Source of the DNA: JBAXAB01 sp037142735
Lineage (GTDB): Bacteria; Patescibacteriota; Minisyncoccia; Phycocordibacterales; CAIZLB01
DNA: 46,607 bases
NCBI GenBank assembly: GCA_037142735.1
Contig: JBAXAB010000005.1
Location: 1 to 46,607 of the forward strand
Direction: 5' to 3'
A program made the position numbers and the translations under genes. Position 1 is the first letter of the stretch. Each line of letters starts with the position of its first letter. A model generated the notes under the pieces. That model was not told the DNA's origin. It did not search any database and worked only from the letters and a program-made list of their open reading frames with translations. Shown in pieces: positions 23,492-31,077 of this stretch.

Positions 23492-24655
23492 ATGAAAAAG
23501 AAAAATTATATAAAACTATTCCTCTCGGTAGCACTTACTATACCCTCATTAACATTTGCCGGAACATTAACCATCGGAACAATTACTCCCAATGCAAATG
23601 TTCCCGCAGGAACCTCAATCTCTTTTCAAATCACTCCAGATTTAGCCAATCCTGGATACACAATTAATGACAGTGCTCCGGGTAGCACATTATCTAATTC
23701 AAATATAAATTCTAACGGAAAATTTAATTGGAATACTAGTGTTCTCGATATCGGAACTCACAACCTGACAATTACCGGCTCTGACTCATACGGAAACAGA
23801 AGTAGCATCAATCAGACATTAATTATAGGATCATCTACTCCAATTCAAATCCAAGATATCTCACCTGGAAATAGTATTTTTCCAGGTAGCACAAATGGAA
23901 CACTATCCTTTAATGTAGCGGCGCAAGGTTATATGAATCCATATTTTTCAGTGAGTGATTCTTTCTGGGGAACAAGTGTGACAAGTAGGAATACTGATTC
24001 AACATCTGGTAGATTTTCTTGGACACCAACTTCGAATGATGTAGGTGTGCACAATTTAACAATTCGGGTAACTACACCAGGCGGAAGAAATGATATTTTA
24101 TATCAAACGGTAACTGTAAACGGAATTCATATTCAAAATAATTATGGAGACAATATAAAGGTGGGCTCGCCTGTAATGCTCACCATTACACCTTATGGAT
24201 TAAGTTCTCCTTCCTATACCCTTGGTGATTCTTTAAGAAATAATACATTAAGTATGGGTATACTAAATGGAAACAATTTTAATTGGACTCCACAAGCTCA
24301 AGACATTGGCGATCATGTCGTCTCTATAAATACAGTTGATGCAAACGGGAATACAACGCGCACACAATTAACACTCCATGTAACTTCAGATATCACAGCA
24401 CCACCTACAGTACATAATGACCCATTACCATTGCCTGAAAAATATACATTTACCAAAGCATTAAATGTTGGATCAAAAGGAACAGAAGTAACAGAACTTC
24501 AAAAAATATTAAAGACTTTAGGTTTTTATTCGGGACCTACAAGTGGCAACTATGGATCACTCACAAAATCTGCCGTTATAAAATTCCAGAAAGCACGCAA
24601 AATATCAGCTCTCGGTAATATAGGACCTGCCACAAGACAAGAATTAAATAAGTAG
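23492..24655 (+). CDS. Secreted Ig-repeat protein with C-terminal peptidoglycan-binding domain
   Basis: A 387-residue exported protein. The start is the ATG at 23492 (MKKKNYIK): TATAAT (23480-23485) ends 6 nt before it, so the mRNA is leaderless. A signal peptide ends at TFA (about residue 23). Three bacterial Ig-like repeats follow, ending in near-identical FNWNTSVLDIGTHNLTI, FSWTPTSNDVGVHNLTI and FNWTPQAQDIGDHVVSI. A peptidoglycan-binding domain closes the protein (about 325-385; NVGSKGTEVTELQKIL, LGFYSGPTSGNYGSLT). It is probably held at the cell wall with Ig arms outward, for attachment. Confidence 0.88.
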   Translation: MKKKNYIKLFLSVALTIPSLTFAGTLTIGTITPNANVPAGTSISFQITPDLANPGYTINDSAPGSTLSNSNINSNGKFNWNTSVLDIGTHNLTITGSDSYGNRSSINQTLIIGSSTPIQIQDISPGNSIFPGSTNGTLSFNVAAQGYMNPYFSVSDSFWGTSVTSRNTDSTSGRFSWTPTSNDVGVHNLTIRVTTPGGRNDILYQTVTVNGIHIQNNYGDNIKVGSPVMLTITPYGLSSPSYTLGDSLRNNTLSMGILNGNNFNWTPQAQDIGDHVVSINTVDANGNTTRTQLTLHVTSDITAPPTVHNDPLPLPEKYTFTKALNVGSKGTEVTELQKILKTLGFYSGPTSGNYGSLTKSAVIKFQKARKISALGNIGPATRQELNK

Positions 24656-24696
24656 ACTACTTGCGTTTATTAAGTCACTTCAAACGCGACATGTGC

Positions 24697-25227
24697 CTAT
24701 TTATAATACTCACCCTGCTTAGAAACAACAGAGACATAGTTGTCCGGTCTAAAAGCACTGGTGCCCATTACTTGAACATTGTCCCCTACTCCCTGACTTA
24801 ATGAATTAATTATTTTTTGATTGCTACCCAAGTAGTAGATAACCAACTTGTCTCTCTGATAAATATGCACATCATTTAACCACTCTGATGCATGTGAACT
24901 TGTGGCGTATTTTTGAGCTAAAAGTCCGGCCTCTTTTTTTGCAGTGTTGGAATCCGAATATTCAAAGACTTGGAAATTGTCTCCGGCCATGCTGATGCTT
25001 CGACCCGACGCAGTGAGGGGTGCGCGATTAACCTTCCCAGTTATCACAGGTGAGAGATTTACCGTTTTAACTTCTTCGACAAAAGCTTGGGTAGCAGGAC
25101 CAACTGATACCTGTTCACTTAATGTAGACATAACTGCTTTTGAATTGGATGGCATGAAGAGCTCTGCATATATAACTCCTACTAATATAATATTAGCTAT
25201 GATTATGAGCGCGAAAAACCTCTTCAT
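24697..25227 (-). CDS. Single-TM or exported protein, unknown
   Basis: The start is put at the ATG at 25227 (MKRFFALIIIANI), which gives a typical N-terminal anchor or signal segment; the frame extends 33 residues upstream with no such signal. The 176-residue protein has one hydrophobic helix (about 3-22). An extracytoplasmic domain follows with SGRSISMAGDNFQVFEYSDSNTAKKEA and VHIYQRDKLVIYYLGSN, which looks like a small alpha/beta fold. No family is recognised. It is convergent with the Ig-repeat gene. Confidence 0.65.
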   Translation of the reverse strand: MKRFFALIIIANIILVGVIYAELFMPSNSKAVMSTLSEQVSVGPATQAFVEEVKTVNLSPVITGKVNRAPLTASGRSISMAGDNFQVFEYSDSNTAKKEAGLLAQKYATSSHASEWLNDVHIYQRDKLVIYYLGSNQKIINSLSQGVGDNVQVMGTSAFRPDNYVSVVSKQGEYYK

Positions 25228-25401
25228 AAAGTATTCTACTTTTAATACATAAAATCCGAACTTGCTTGTTGAAGCATGTTTGTTGGTCTTTCTGATTGCA
25301 CGGCTGTTATAGGTTGTTGTGATCATGGTAAAATTATTAGATAAGTAAGCGTTTTACATCCCTTATATACTTCTAGCCGTCAGATATTGAATTGTATTAC
25401 T

Positions 25402-25432
25402 AAAAACCAACACCCTTCGGGTGTTGGTTTTT
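25402..25432. terminator. Bidirectional terminator with UUCG tetraloop
   Basis: AAAAACCAACACC / GGTGTTGGTTTTT closed by C-TTCG-G, with A-tract and T-tract on the two sides. It probably ends the swib transcript arriving on the minus strand. Confidence 0.88.
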
Positions 25433-25451
25433 AGATTCTTATTAGACACTA

Positions 25452-25501
25452 GGCTAATAGACCTTTTGCTATATAGTTTTTGGTCTATCTATAAAATAGC
25501 C
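25452..25501 (-). other. Nested inverted repeats between swib stop and terminator
   Basis: GGCTA (25452-25456) pairs with TAGCC (25497-25501), and ATAGACC (25457-25463) pairs with GGTCTAT (25482-25488). Together they form a two-part helix directly after the swib stop codon, in addition to the true terminator at 25402. It may be a stability element of the swib mRNA. Confidence 0.4.
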
Positions 25502-25762
25502 TTAAGAAAGGTGTTTTGAAACCAACTTTGTCATTTCAAACATGTTTACCATCTTCTTTCCACCGAATACCTTAGTAAGGGCTTCATCTGCATTAATATT
25601 ACGCTTGTTCTTTGGATCTTGAAGGTCATTTTTCTTGATGTATATCCAGAGAGCCTTTACAACTTCTGAACGAGGCATCGGGCCCTTACCTACCACCGCA
25701 GCAAGGTCTGCGCTCACGGTCATTGGTTTCATAAATGCTGAATTTACTTTTTTTTCTGCCAT
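25502..25762 (-). CDS. SWIB/MDM2 domain mini-protein
   Basis: An 86-residue single-domain protein: the SWIB fold spans about residues 12-85, with MTVSADLAAVVGKGPMPRSE, VVKALWIYIKKNDLQDPKNKR and INADEALTKVFGGK in the expected order. SWIB is known mainly from chromatin remodelling factors, topoisomerase fusions in Chlamydia, and small stand-alone proteins of host-associated bacteria and CPR. The role is probably nucleoid or DNA-related but is not known. TATAAT (25776-25771) lies 8 nt before the ATG (near-leaderless). Confidence 0.92.
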   Translation of the reverse strand: MAEKKVNSAFMKPMTVSADLAAVVGKGPMPRSEVVKALWIYIKKNDLQDPKNKRNINADEALTKVFGGKKMVNMFEMTKLVSKHLS

Positions 25763-25839
25763 ATTTTTTGATTATATTTGTATACTCTCATTATACCATA
25801 GGGTTATTAGATAGTACATCGGTTCTATAGGGACAAAGA

Positions 25840-26880
25840 CTATAACCCTCGTAATTTCTGCATGAACATATTTACTGGTGTATTTTCTTTAGTTGGCATA
25901 CTTGCTGCTTCAGCCGCATTACAGACTTCATTTACTTTGGCCATCTCGTCATTTTTCTCTTTGTATTTAGCAGTGACGTTGGTATCCATCCAATTTCTTA
26001 CATCATCCTTTGTTGAAGCAGTATTTCTTTGAAATATAACTGTGCCATCTTGGAATTCCGAACCGCCCTTGTATATCAAAGAAGCATTATTAGTAATAAC
26101 TCCTTTATTTATGTCGTCTAAACCATCGATAAATATCTGATAACCTACCGATACTTCCTTAAATGATTCAAGTCCAAGGAGTTCGTATATATCATTCATG
26201 ACGTCTCTAGCTATAGCAGTATCCGCACGTGCCGCTTTTATACTTTCAGCAAGTAGTGCGACCTTGCCACTTTTCATATTCTTGACCAATTCAGCACCTG
26301 AAGTTCTAAATTTGGGTAAATCGTTGTTGTAATAATTCTGTATAAGAGTGTACGCCTTTGTATATTTCAACGTATTATCCAGAGCTGTCGCTGTTAATTC
26401 AACACCTTTACTCCTCCCTTCATAACAAGTTCTATACAAAGCCTGAATTGAGGAGTCCTCTTTTGACAACTTACCTGCGGTAGGACCAGTATATTGCATC
26501 GCATTGTCTACATCGGCCTTTATACTATTTTGCAATTCGATCGTATCGTTTACCTTTTTAAGATACACATCAGATGGTGTTGAAGTTGACATTGTAGGAA
26601 ACAAACTTTCTACACCATCTACTGTCACAAACTGTTTTTCTATAACACCTCCGTCTACATTATATTTTGCTTCAATCTTATTAATCGAGTGTCTCCATGA
26701 GCTTTCAAATACATCATATCTATAGATGTATGCAAAAACTGCCAAGGCAATAATTACTAATGTAATTAAAATAAGAAAAAGATTTCTCCATATTTTTCTT
26801 GTAGGTGGTGGAGTGATCGAAGTGATCAAAGGTTGAATCGGTTGTCCTGAAATAATCGTAACGGGTTGATAGTTGTCCAT
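25840..26880 (-). CDS. Single-TM protein with helical extracytoplasmic domain, unknown
   Basis: A 346-residue protein. A proline-rich cytoplasmic N-terminus (ISGQPIQPLITSITPPPTRK) precedes one TM helix (about 31-52). A long, mostly helical domain outside follows, with two cysteines (TCYEGRSKG, EVCNAAEA) that may form a disulphide. It resembles in layout the TM-anchored surface proteins common in CPR. No catalytic motif is seen. It starts at an ATG 27 bp downstream (minus strand) of the Nudix gene. Confidence 0.7.
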   Translation of the reverse strand: MDNYQPVTIISGQPIQPLITSITPPPTRKIWRNLFLILITLVIIALAVFAYIYRYDVFESSWRHSINKIEAKYNVDGGVIEKQFVTVDGVESLFPTMSTSTPSDVYLKKVNDTIELQNSIKADVDNAMQYTGPTAGKLSKEDSSIQALYRTCYEGRSKGVELTATALDNTLKYTKAYTLIQNYYNNDLPKFRTSGAELVKNMKSGKVALLAESIKAARADTAIARDVMNDIYELLGLESFKEVSVGYQIFIDGLDDINKGVITNNASLIYKGGSEFQDGTVIFQRNTASTKDDVRNWMDTNVTAKYKEKNDEMAKVNEVCNAAEAASMPTKENTPVNMFMQKLRGL

Positions 26881-26907
26881 ATAGTTTCAATTGTATCTTA
26901 ATCGACA

Positions 26908-27426
26908 TTAGTTGTAAACGAGCCTGTCCACTTTCTCCCACTCATCCCTTATCTCCAAAGCTCTCTTCATGCTGTGCTCGCCAATTTCTCCCCAGTCAAA
27001 ATATTTTTTATAATCTTTTGGATCAATCAATTTGATTTCAGTGATCTCTCCACCATCTGGATCTCGAATAAAATCCCCATACGGCTCTACGATACATACT
27101 GATCTTGCTTGTGTTATTGACTTCTTTTGATCAAAAATATCTTGATAGCCGATGAATTTTTGTCTCAACACTTTCATATTAGTTTCTTCTTTAATTTCTC
27201 TGACTGTGGCTTCAATAGCCGTTTCCCCTTCTTCAACCCCTCCTCCGGGTGGCGTCCATGTACCTTTCTTTTGAGAATAGACAATCACCAATTTGTCTTT
27301 ATAAAAACAAATCCCGTGAACTGCTGCGATTTTTTTACCTTGTAAATCCAGTTCACTTTCAATATCGTTATATGTGAAGTCAAAAACCTGCCCTGACTTA
27401 TTCGTGATTGTAGATTTAATTTGCAT
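26908..27426 (-). CDS. Nudix hydrolase
   Basis: A 172-residue Nudix protein with an intact box, GGGVEEGETAIEATVREIKEETNMKV (about 80-105), holding the three glutamates for Mg2+ binding; the usual Gly after EE-x is Asn. The upstream strand (GICFYKDKLVIVYSQKKGTWTPPGG) matches nucleotide-diphosphate hydrolases of the MutT group. The substrate is not predictable. The start is taken at the ATG at 27426 (MQIKSTIT); the longer frame adds seven residues. Confidence 0.88.
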   Translation of the reverse strand: MQIKSTITNKSGQVFDFTYNDIESELDLQGKKIAAVHGICFYKDKLVIVYSQKKGTWTPPGGGVEEGETAIEATVREIKEETNMKVLRQKFIGYQDIFDQKKSITQARSVCIVEPYGDFIRDPDGGEITEIKLIDPKDYKKYFDWGEIGEHSMKRALEIRDEWEKVDRLVYN

Positions 27427-27474
27427 AGTATAAAGGTTGTACGACAATTACGTTATTTGCTAGTATACCATTAC

Positions 27475-27939
27475 ATGAAAACAACCATTCGCTTTAAAGC
27501 GGTATTAACTAAAGGTTTTATACATTTACCCAAAAGTGTAAAGCTTACAGTCGGAAATGTAGAAGGAATCATCAATTCCCTCCCTTTTCGAACTACTCTT
27601 GATTCAAAGAATTCAATCAAACTTAATAGATCCATGCAAAACGTTGCCAAGATTGGAGAAACTGTAACAATAGAGATCACAAAAATTGATGACGAAATAG
27701 AAACAAGAGTGCCAACTGAATTAAAAAAGACACTTCCAAATCATCCAAAAGCACTCAGCTTATGGGAAGGCATCACACCAATCGCCCGCCGAGATTGGAT
27801 TTTCTGGATAATCTCAGGTAAGCAGGAAGAAACCCGAATGAAAAGAGTTATCACGGCATGTTCTAAACTTTCCTCTGGAATGCGACGTGTTTGTTGTTTT
27901 GGTGGAATCAATTGGCTGATGAAAACAGGCGGAAAGTAA
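27475..27939 (+). CDS. YdeI/OmpD-associated-type protein
   Basis: A 154-residue protein (start MKTTIRFKA at 27475). The first half is a DUF1905-like beta barrel (LTKGFIHLPKSVKLTVGNVEGIINSLPF). The C-terminal part has the family block RDWIFWIISGKQEETRMKRVITACSKLSSGMRRVCC. Members of this group are annotated as bacteriocin-protection proteins from an old report; the true function is unclear. TTGTAC (27443-27448), 18 nt and TAGTAT (27467-27472 region) form a likely promoter close to the ATG. Confidence 0.78.
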   Translation: MKTTIRFKAVLTKGFIHLPKSVKLTVGNVEGIINSLPFRTTLDSKNSIKLNRSMQNVAKIGETVTIEITKIDDEIETRVPTELKKTLPNHPKALSLWEGITPIARRDWIFWIISGKQEETRMKRVITACSKLSSGMRRVCCFGGINWLMKTGGK

Positions 27940-27972
27940 GAGGTTGCTTAGCGTGTAAATTGAATAGAACAT

Positions 27973-28620
27973 CTATACAATCTCAAAATTCTTTAATTCC
28001 TCCGCAATCTTGTCTGCCACATCATCGGTTATGTCCCCTGGCTTCATATTTGATACCCCACACACCTGCCTTTCAACTTCTTTTAAAGCATCCACCACCA
28101 CACTAAACGTATCGAAATTAATCGCCCTATCTCTTCGTCCTTCATACCTCTTTCTACCATCAGCTACCCTCTCCTGAATTGAAATTACTCCATGTGGACC
28201 AACTCTCATGTCTGAATACGCACATATCTTTTTGGCCAAAGACTTATCCTTTTTGGTTTCTTGTAATTTAGAAAAACCAACCTGATTGGCATAATCCATG
28301 ATCTTTTCTGAATTTAAGAGTTCAGCAATAATCATCTGAGTAGCATGATGTTCATCACGTCCATACTTTTGAATATACTCGTTCTGTACCTTCTCCCAGT
28401 ATTCCAAACCTTCTGGTTCAACAGAGTCTGGAAAGTATCCAAGGTCAAATTTAATAATATTTCCCATATCGTGCAAAAGACAGGTGGTAACAACTTCCCT
28501 TGTTTCGTCAAAATTAGGAATAGAATCACAAATAATTTTCGCCACCGCAGCCACTTTAAGTTGGTGGATTTGCAGAATTGGCATTATTTTATATTTTTTG
28601 TAGATTTCTTGGATGGTCAT
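27973..28620 (-). CDS. HD-domain phosphohydrolase-like protein
   Basis: A 215-residue protein with the HD metal motif: the first His in LQIHQLKVAAVAKII, HD in CLLHDMGNI, the next His pair in RDEHHATQ, and the final Asp in AYSDMRVGP. This is the HDIG arrangement of metal-dependent phosphohydrolases acting on nucleotides or cyclic dinucleotides; the substrate is unknown. No sensor or partner domain is attached. TATAAT (28634-28629) lies 8 nt before the ATG. Confidence 0.85.
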   Translation of the reverse strand: MTIQEIYKKYKIMPILQIHQLKVAAVAKIICDSIPNFDETREVVTTCLLHDMGNIIKFDLGYFPDSVEPEGLEYWEKVQNEYIQKYGRDEHHATQMIIAELLNSEKIMDYANQVGFSKLQETKKDKSLAKKICAYSDMRVGPHGVISIQERVADGRKRYEGRRDRAINFDTFSVVVDALKEVERQVCGVSNMKPGDITDDVADKIAEELKNFEIV

Positions 28621-28657
28621 GCGACATAATTATACCAAAAAACACTCACATACTCCC

Positions 28658-29911
28658 CTACAAAAACAACAAATCTCTACCCAGATCCTCATAATCCGTC
28701 TCGGACCTTTTATTTCTCAACGCCCTTTGAGTAGAGCCCAAATGGACCACATTTTTACCAAACTTGGCCTCCAGGGCATCAATTTGATTATGTATCAGTT
28801 CAAACTTATTTACTTTATCGACGTTTCCAAATAAGTCATGTTGTACAAGGTGATTGTGCGAAAGATTATGCAAAACAAAGCCTGTTGTTCTATATAGAAT
28901 CCCCTTCTTGTGCATAGTAATAAATTTTTCATGAACTAATGGAATCATGACTTCTGGTACATTAGCTGCTGTAGATATTGAAATGGTGCAGTTAGAAAAC
29001 ACAAAGTCTTTCGTTTTGAGAAAAAATGAAATTCTATTGGTTGTTAATTTATAATGTCGCGCTTTGGCACATGCATCTTCAATATGCTTAGACAGTTCTG
29101 AAAAAAGAAAAGTTTTATCATTTGTGTTCGGATGAAATGACCTTGTTTTCTGGATAGATGAATATGTTGTTTTTAACTTTGGATCAATTTCCAAAACCCT
29201 ATCACAATTAAGTTCTCTCCATATTGTATCGTATGGTTTTGATAAGTTATTCTTGACCCAGTCAAAATCTTTTGTGGCAAAATCATCTGCAGTGTTAATT
29301 CCTTTGTTCTTTAGAAAAAAAGCTGTCCTTGGTCCAATACCCCAAATTTTTTCAATAGAAAAATGTGTGAGAAAGTTTTTTACTGTTAAAGAATCAATAA
29401 CTGTTAAACCATTCGGCTTTACCCATTTTGATGCAACTTTGGCAAGAACTTTTGTGGGGGCTAGGCCGATAGATACAGATAGGGCAAGTTCTTCATTTAT
29501 TTCTTTTTTAATGCGTTCGGCAATTTGTGTGTATGTCATTTTAAGAGTTCTGTCCAAGCCTGTAAGATCTGCGAAGCATTCATCTATACTGTATTCTTCT
29601 ACATCATCTGCATATCTACGCACAATATTAAACATAAGGTTTGAATACTTTATATATGATTTATAATCTCCAGGAAGAACGATAACTGTAGGAAAATATT
29701 TATTCACTTTATATATAGGCATTCCGCGAACTATACCTAAGGCTTTGGCTTCATATGATAAAGCAGAGACGATACCCCTCTCTTCCCCTGTCACAACGGG
29801 CAGTCCTTTTAGTTTTGAATTCTTGGCAATCTCGACACCGACAAAAAAAGCATCGCCGTCTATATGAAGCAGTGTTTTTTGTTTTTTTAGAGATTGAAAA
29901 TCTTGTTCCAC
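28658..29911 (-). CDS. dinB: Y-family DNA polymerase (Pol IV/UmuC-like)
   Basis: A translesion DNA polymerase of 417 residues. Catalytic acidic residues lie in HIDGDAFFVGVE and in EEYSIDECFADLTG, the latter closer to UmuC than DinB. The little-finger domain occupies about residues 240-345, and the tail carries the beta-clamp motif QHDLFG (about 370-375). The start is GTG at 29911, with a -10 box (29923-29918) 6 nt before it, so the mRNA is leaderless. A LexA-type GAAC-N4-GTTC palindrome overlaps the promoter, so it is probably SOS-controlled. No UmuD is nearby. Confidence 0.92.
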   Translation of the reverse strand: MEQDFQSLKKQKTLLHIDGDAFFVGVEIAKNSKLKGLPVVTGEERGIVSALSYEAKALGIVRGMPIYKVNKYFPTVIVLPGDYKSYIKYSNLMFNIVRRYADDVEEYSIDECFADLTGLDRTLKMTYTQIAERIKKEINEELALSVSIGLAPTKVLAKVASKWVKPNGLTVIDSLTVKNFLTHFSIEKIWGIGPRTAFFLKNKGINTADDFATKDFDWVKNNLSKPYDTIWRELNCDRVLEIDPKLKTTYSSIQKTRSFHPNTNDKTFLFSELSKHIEDACAKARHYKLTTNRISFFLKTKDFVFSNCTISISTAANVPEVMIPLVHEKFITMHKKGILYRTTGFVLHNLSHNHLVQHDLFGNVDKVNKFELIHNQIDALEAKFGKNVVHLGSTQRALRNKRSETDYEDLGRDLLFL

Positions 29912-29917
29912 CTGTGC

Positions 29918-29942
29918 ATTATAGGTGAACTATCGTTCACCT
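29918..29942 (-). promoter_or_regulatory. Y-family polymerase promoter with LexA-type operator
   Basis: AGGTGAAC-TATC-GTTCACCT (29923-29942) is a perfect 8-bp dyad whose core GAAC-N4-GTTC matches the Gram-positive LexA (Cheo) box. It abuts the -10 box TATAAT (29923-29918 on the minus strand), so a bound repressor would block transcription. Confidence 0.75.
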
Positions 29943-30047
29943 CCTAATTAATCTGTGGACATGATGGTTATGAATAATGGTAAGCGACTACTGGAATACA
30001 ATAATCAAACGTATGCTGGCTGGGTGTGTGGTGCAGGTTTGGAACTT

Positions 30048-30464
30048 TTACATCTCAGGGTGAGCTCTTAAATAAGCCTCAATGAGAATAACATCACGAA
30101 GATCCTTCTCTCTTTTCATGTCCTTCTTATATTCAAGTAAAGTTTGAAGTGATATAAAATTAATACCATTAATATTCTGTGCTCTAGCAATGCCTTCGTC
30201 AGGAGAAAGTGTCTTATCTTCCCACCAAAAATCTTTGAATATTTGAGTAATTCCTTTTGAAAGCATGTCTCTTGGTTTACCTTCAATCTCTATGACTTCG
30301 TAATACCAATCGTTCCCTTTTAGTTTTTCAAACAATTCAGGCTGTACTAACAAATCAATATCATCTGCTTTGCGAATTCCAAGAGCGGCTAGTATTCCAC
30401 TACCAAGAACAACGAATTCATTTTTAGGTAGATCAAGTTTTTCTATTTCTTCAAAAATATTCAT
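30048..30464 (-). CDS. Nucleotidyltransferase-fold protein
   Basis: A 138-residue protein; start at the ATG at 30464 (MNIFEEIEKL). The longer frame runs back through tRNA-Gln and is rejected. Motif VLGSGILAALGIRKADDIDLLV (about 18-40) is the G-S/D-x-D pattern of the nucleotidyltransferase superfamily with Asp-x-Asp. The C-terminal helix ends LEYKKDMKREKDLRDV, as in small MNT/AbiEii-like members. No toxin or antitoxin partner is seen. A -10 (TATACT, 30477-30472) lies 7 nt before the ATG. Confidence 0.75.
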   Translation of the reverse strand: MNIFEEIEKLDLPKNEFVVLGSGILAALGIRKADDIDLLVQPELFEKLKGNDWYYEVIEIEGKPRDMLSKGITQIFKDFWWEDKTLSPDEGIARAQNINGINFISLQTLLEYKKDMKREKDLRDVILIEAYLRAHPEM

Positions 30465-30485
30465 ACAACTGAGTATACCTTTTTG

Positions 30486-30556
30486 CTGGGGGATAGGGAC
30501 TCGAACCCCAATAAACGGTTCCAGAAACCGTTGTCCTACCATTAGACGATCCCCCA
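30486..30556 (-). tRNA. tRNA-Gln(CUG)
   Basis: All arms pair. The acceptor is TGGGGGA/TCCCCCA, the D-arm GTCT-AATGGTA-GGAC. The anticodon stem ACGGT/ACCGT holds loop TTCTGGA, so the anticodon CTG is at 30524-30522. The T-loop is TTCGAGT. The first acceptor base U is typical of tRNA-Gln. CCA is not encoded (G, then CAA). The length is about 71 nt. Confidence 0.92.
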
Positions 30557-30615
30557 ATGTGGAATTAGCGTATCATTTTCAAGCTCCAAAATCAAACAAG
30601 CTCCCCTCTTAAAAA

Positions 30616-30641
30616 TGCTATAATAAAGATCAGGAAGGAGG
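30616..30641 (+). promoter_or_regulatory. Promoter and Shine-Dalgarno of orphan gene C
   Basis: Extended -10 TGCTATAAT (30616-30624), then AGGAAGGAGG (30632-30641) nine bases before the ATG at 30651. The strong SD contrasts with the leaderless genes around it. Confidence 0.65.
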
Positions 30642-30650
30642 AGCACAAAC

Positions 30651-31025
30651 ATGCCCCACAATGCACCATTGCCAAAAGTTGGACTGGCAATTTTGACAGG
30701 AGAAACAGAATATCGAGCCGGTGTGGAACGAAGCCTACGACGTGAAATGATGACGGTGCACTTCAGGGTGCGTGTGATATACAACACGAGCCCAGACGCC
30801 ACCATCATGCTCTTCAAGAGCTGGTACGAAGACGATGATGCTTCCCGAGCTATCTCTGAGCTTTGCCGCTTGTGTGGTAGGCATGAGATGCACCTTGATG
30901 ACCCCGACCTCTCCAGGGATAATTTATTGGAAATGGTTCACGTAATGTGGACCCCAATAAACTCCATGGAGTTGGCACACGCACTTCACACGCTCGGCTT
31001 GACGACAACAACTTCTGCCATGTAG
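30651..31025 (+). CDS. Orphan gene C: unknown small protein
   Basis: A 124-residue soluble-looking protein. The start is supported by a strong Shine-Dalgarno sequence. It has a beta start (KVGLAILTGETEYRAGVERSLRREM), a middle helix with two close cysteines (ELCRLCGRHEM) and a helical end (NSMELAHALHTLGL). I recognise no family. The first part, a strand then ILTGETEYRAG, could be a Rossmann-like or receiver-like element, but this is weak. It is GC-richer than the neighbouring genes. The terminator stem starts inside its last codons. It shares its single-gene cassette layout with genes A and B. Confidence 0.7.
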   Translation: MPHNAPLPKVGLAILTGETEYRAGVERSLRREMMTVHFRVRVIYNTSPDATIMLFKSWYEDDDASRAISELCRLCGRHEMHLDDPDLSRDNLLEMVHVMWTPINSMELAHALHTLGLTTTTSAM

Positions 31026-31074
31026 ACAATTTCCTCCCCTAGAAAGGATAGATTGTCACTGGCAGAAGTTTTGT
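31010..31074 (+). terminator. Terminator overlapping the end of orphan gene C
   Basis: AACTTCTGCCA (31010-31020) / TGGCAGAAGTT (31060-31070), with inner GACAAT (31025-31030) / ATTGTC (31052-31057), then TTTTGTG. The left arm covers the last codons and the stop codon. Confidence 0.8.
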
Positions 31075-31077
31075 GAT

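Noticed and set aside
24664..24687. GCGTTT/AAACGC inverted repeat between convergent genes as terminator
   Set aside because: The stem is short, the loop is 12 nt and there is no T-run, so I do not list it.
30465..30557. Extension of the nucleotidyltransferase upstream across tRNA-Gln
   Set aside because: It would overlap a complete tRNA; the -10 box 7 nt before 30464 supports the shorter start.
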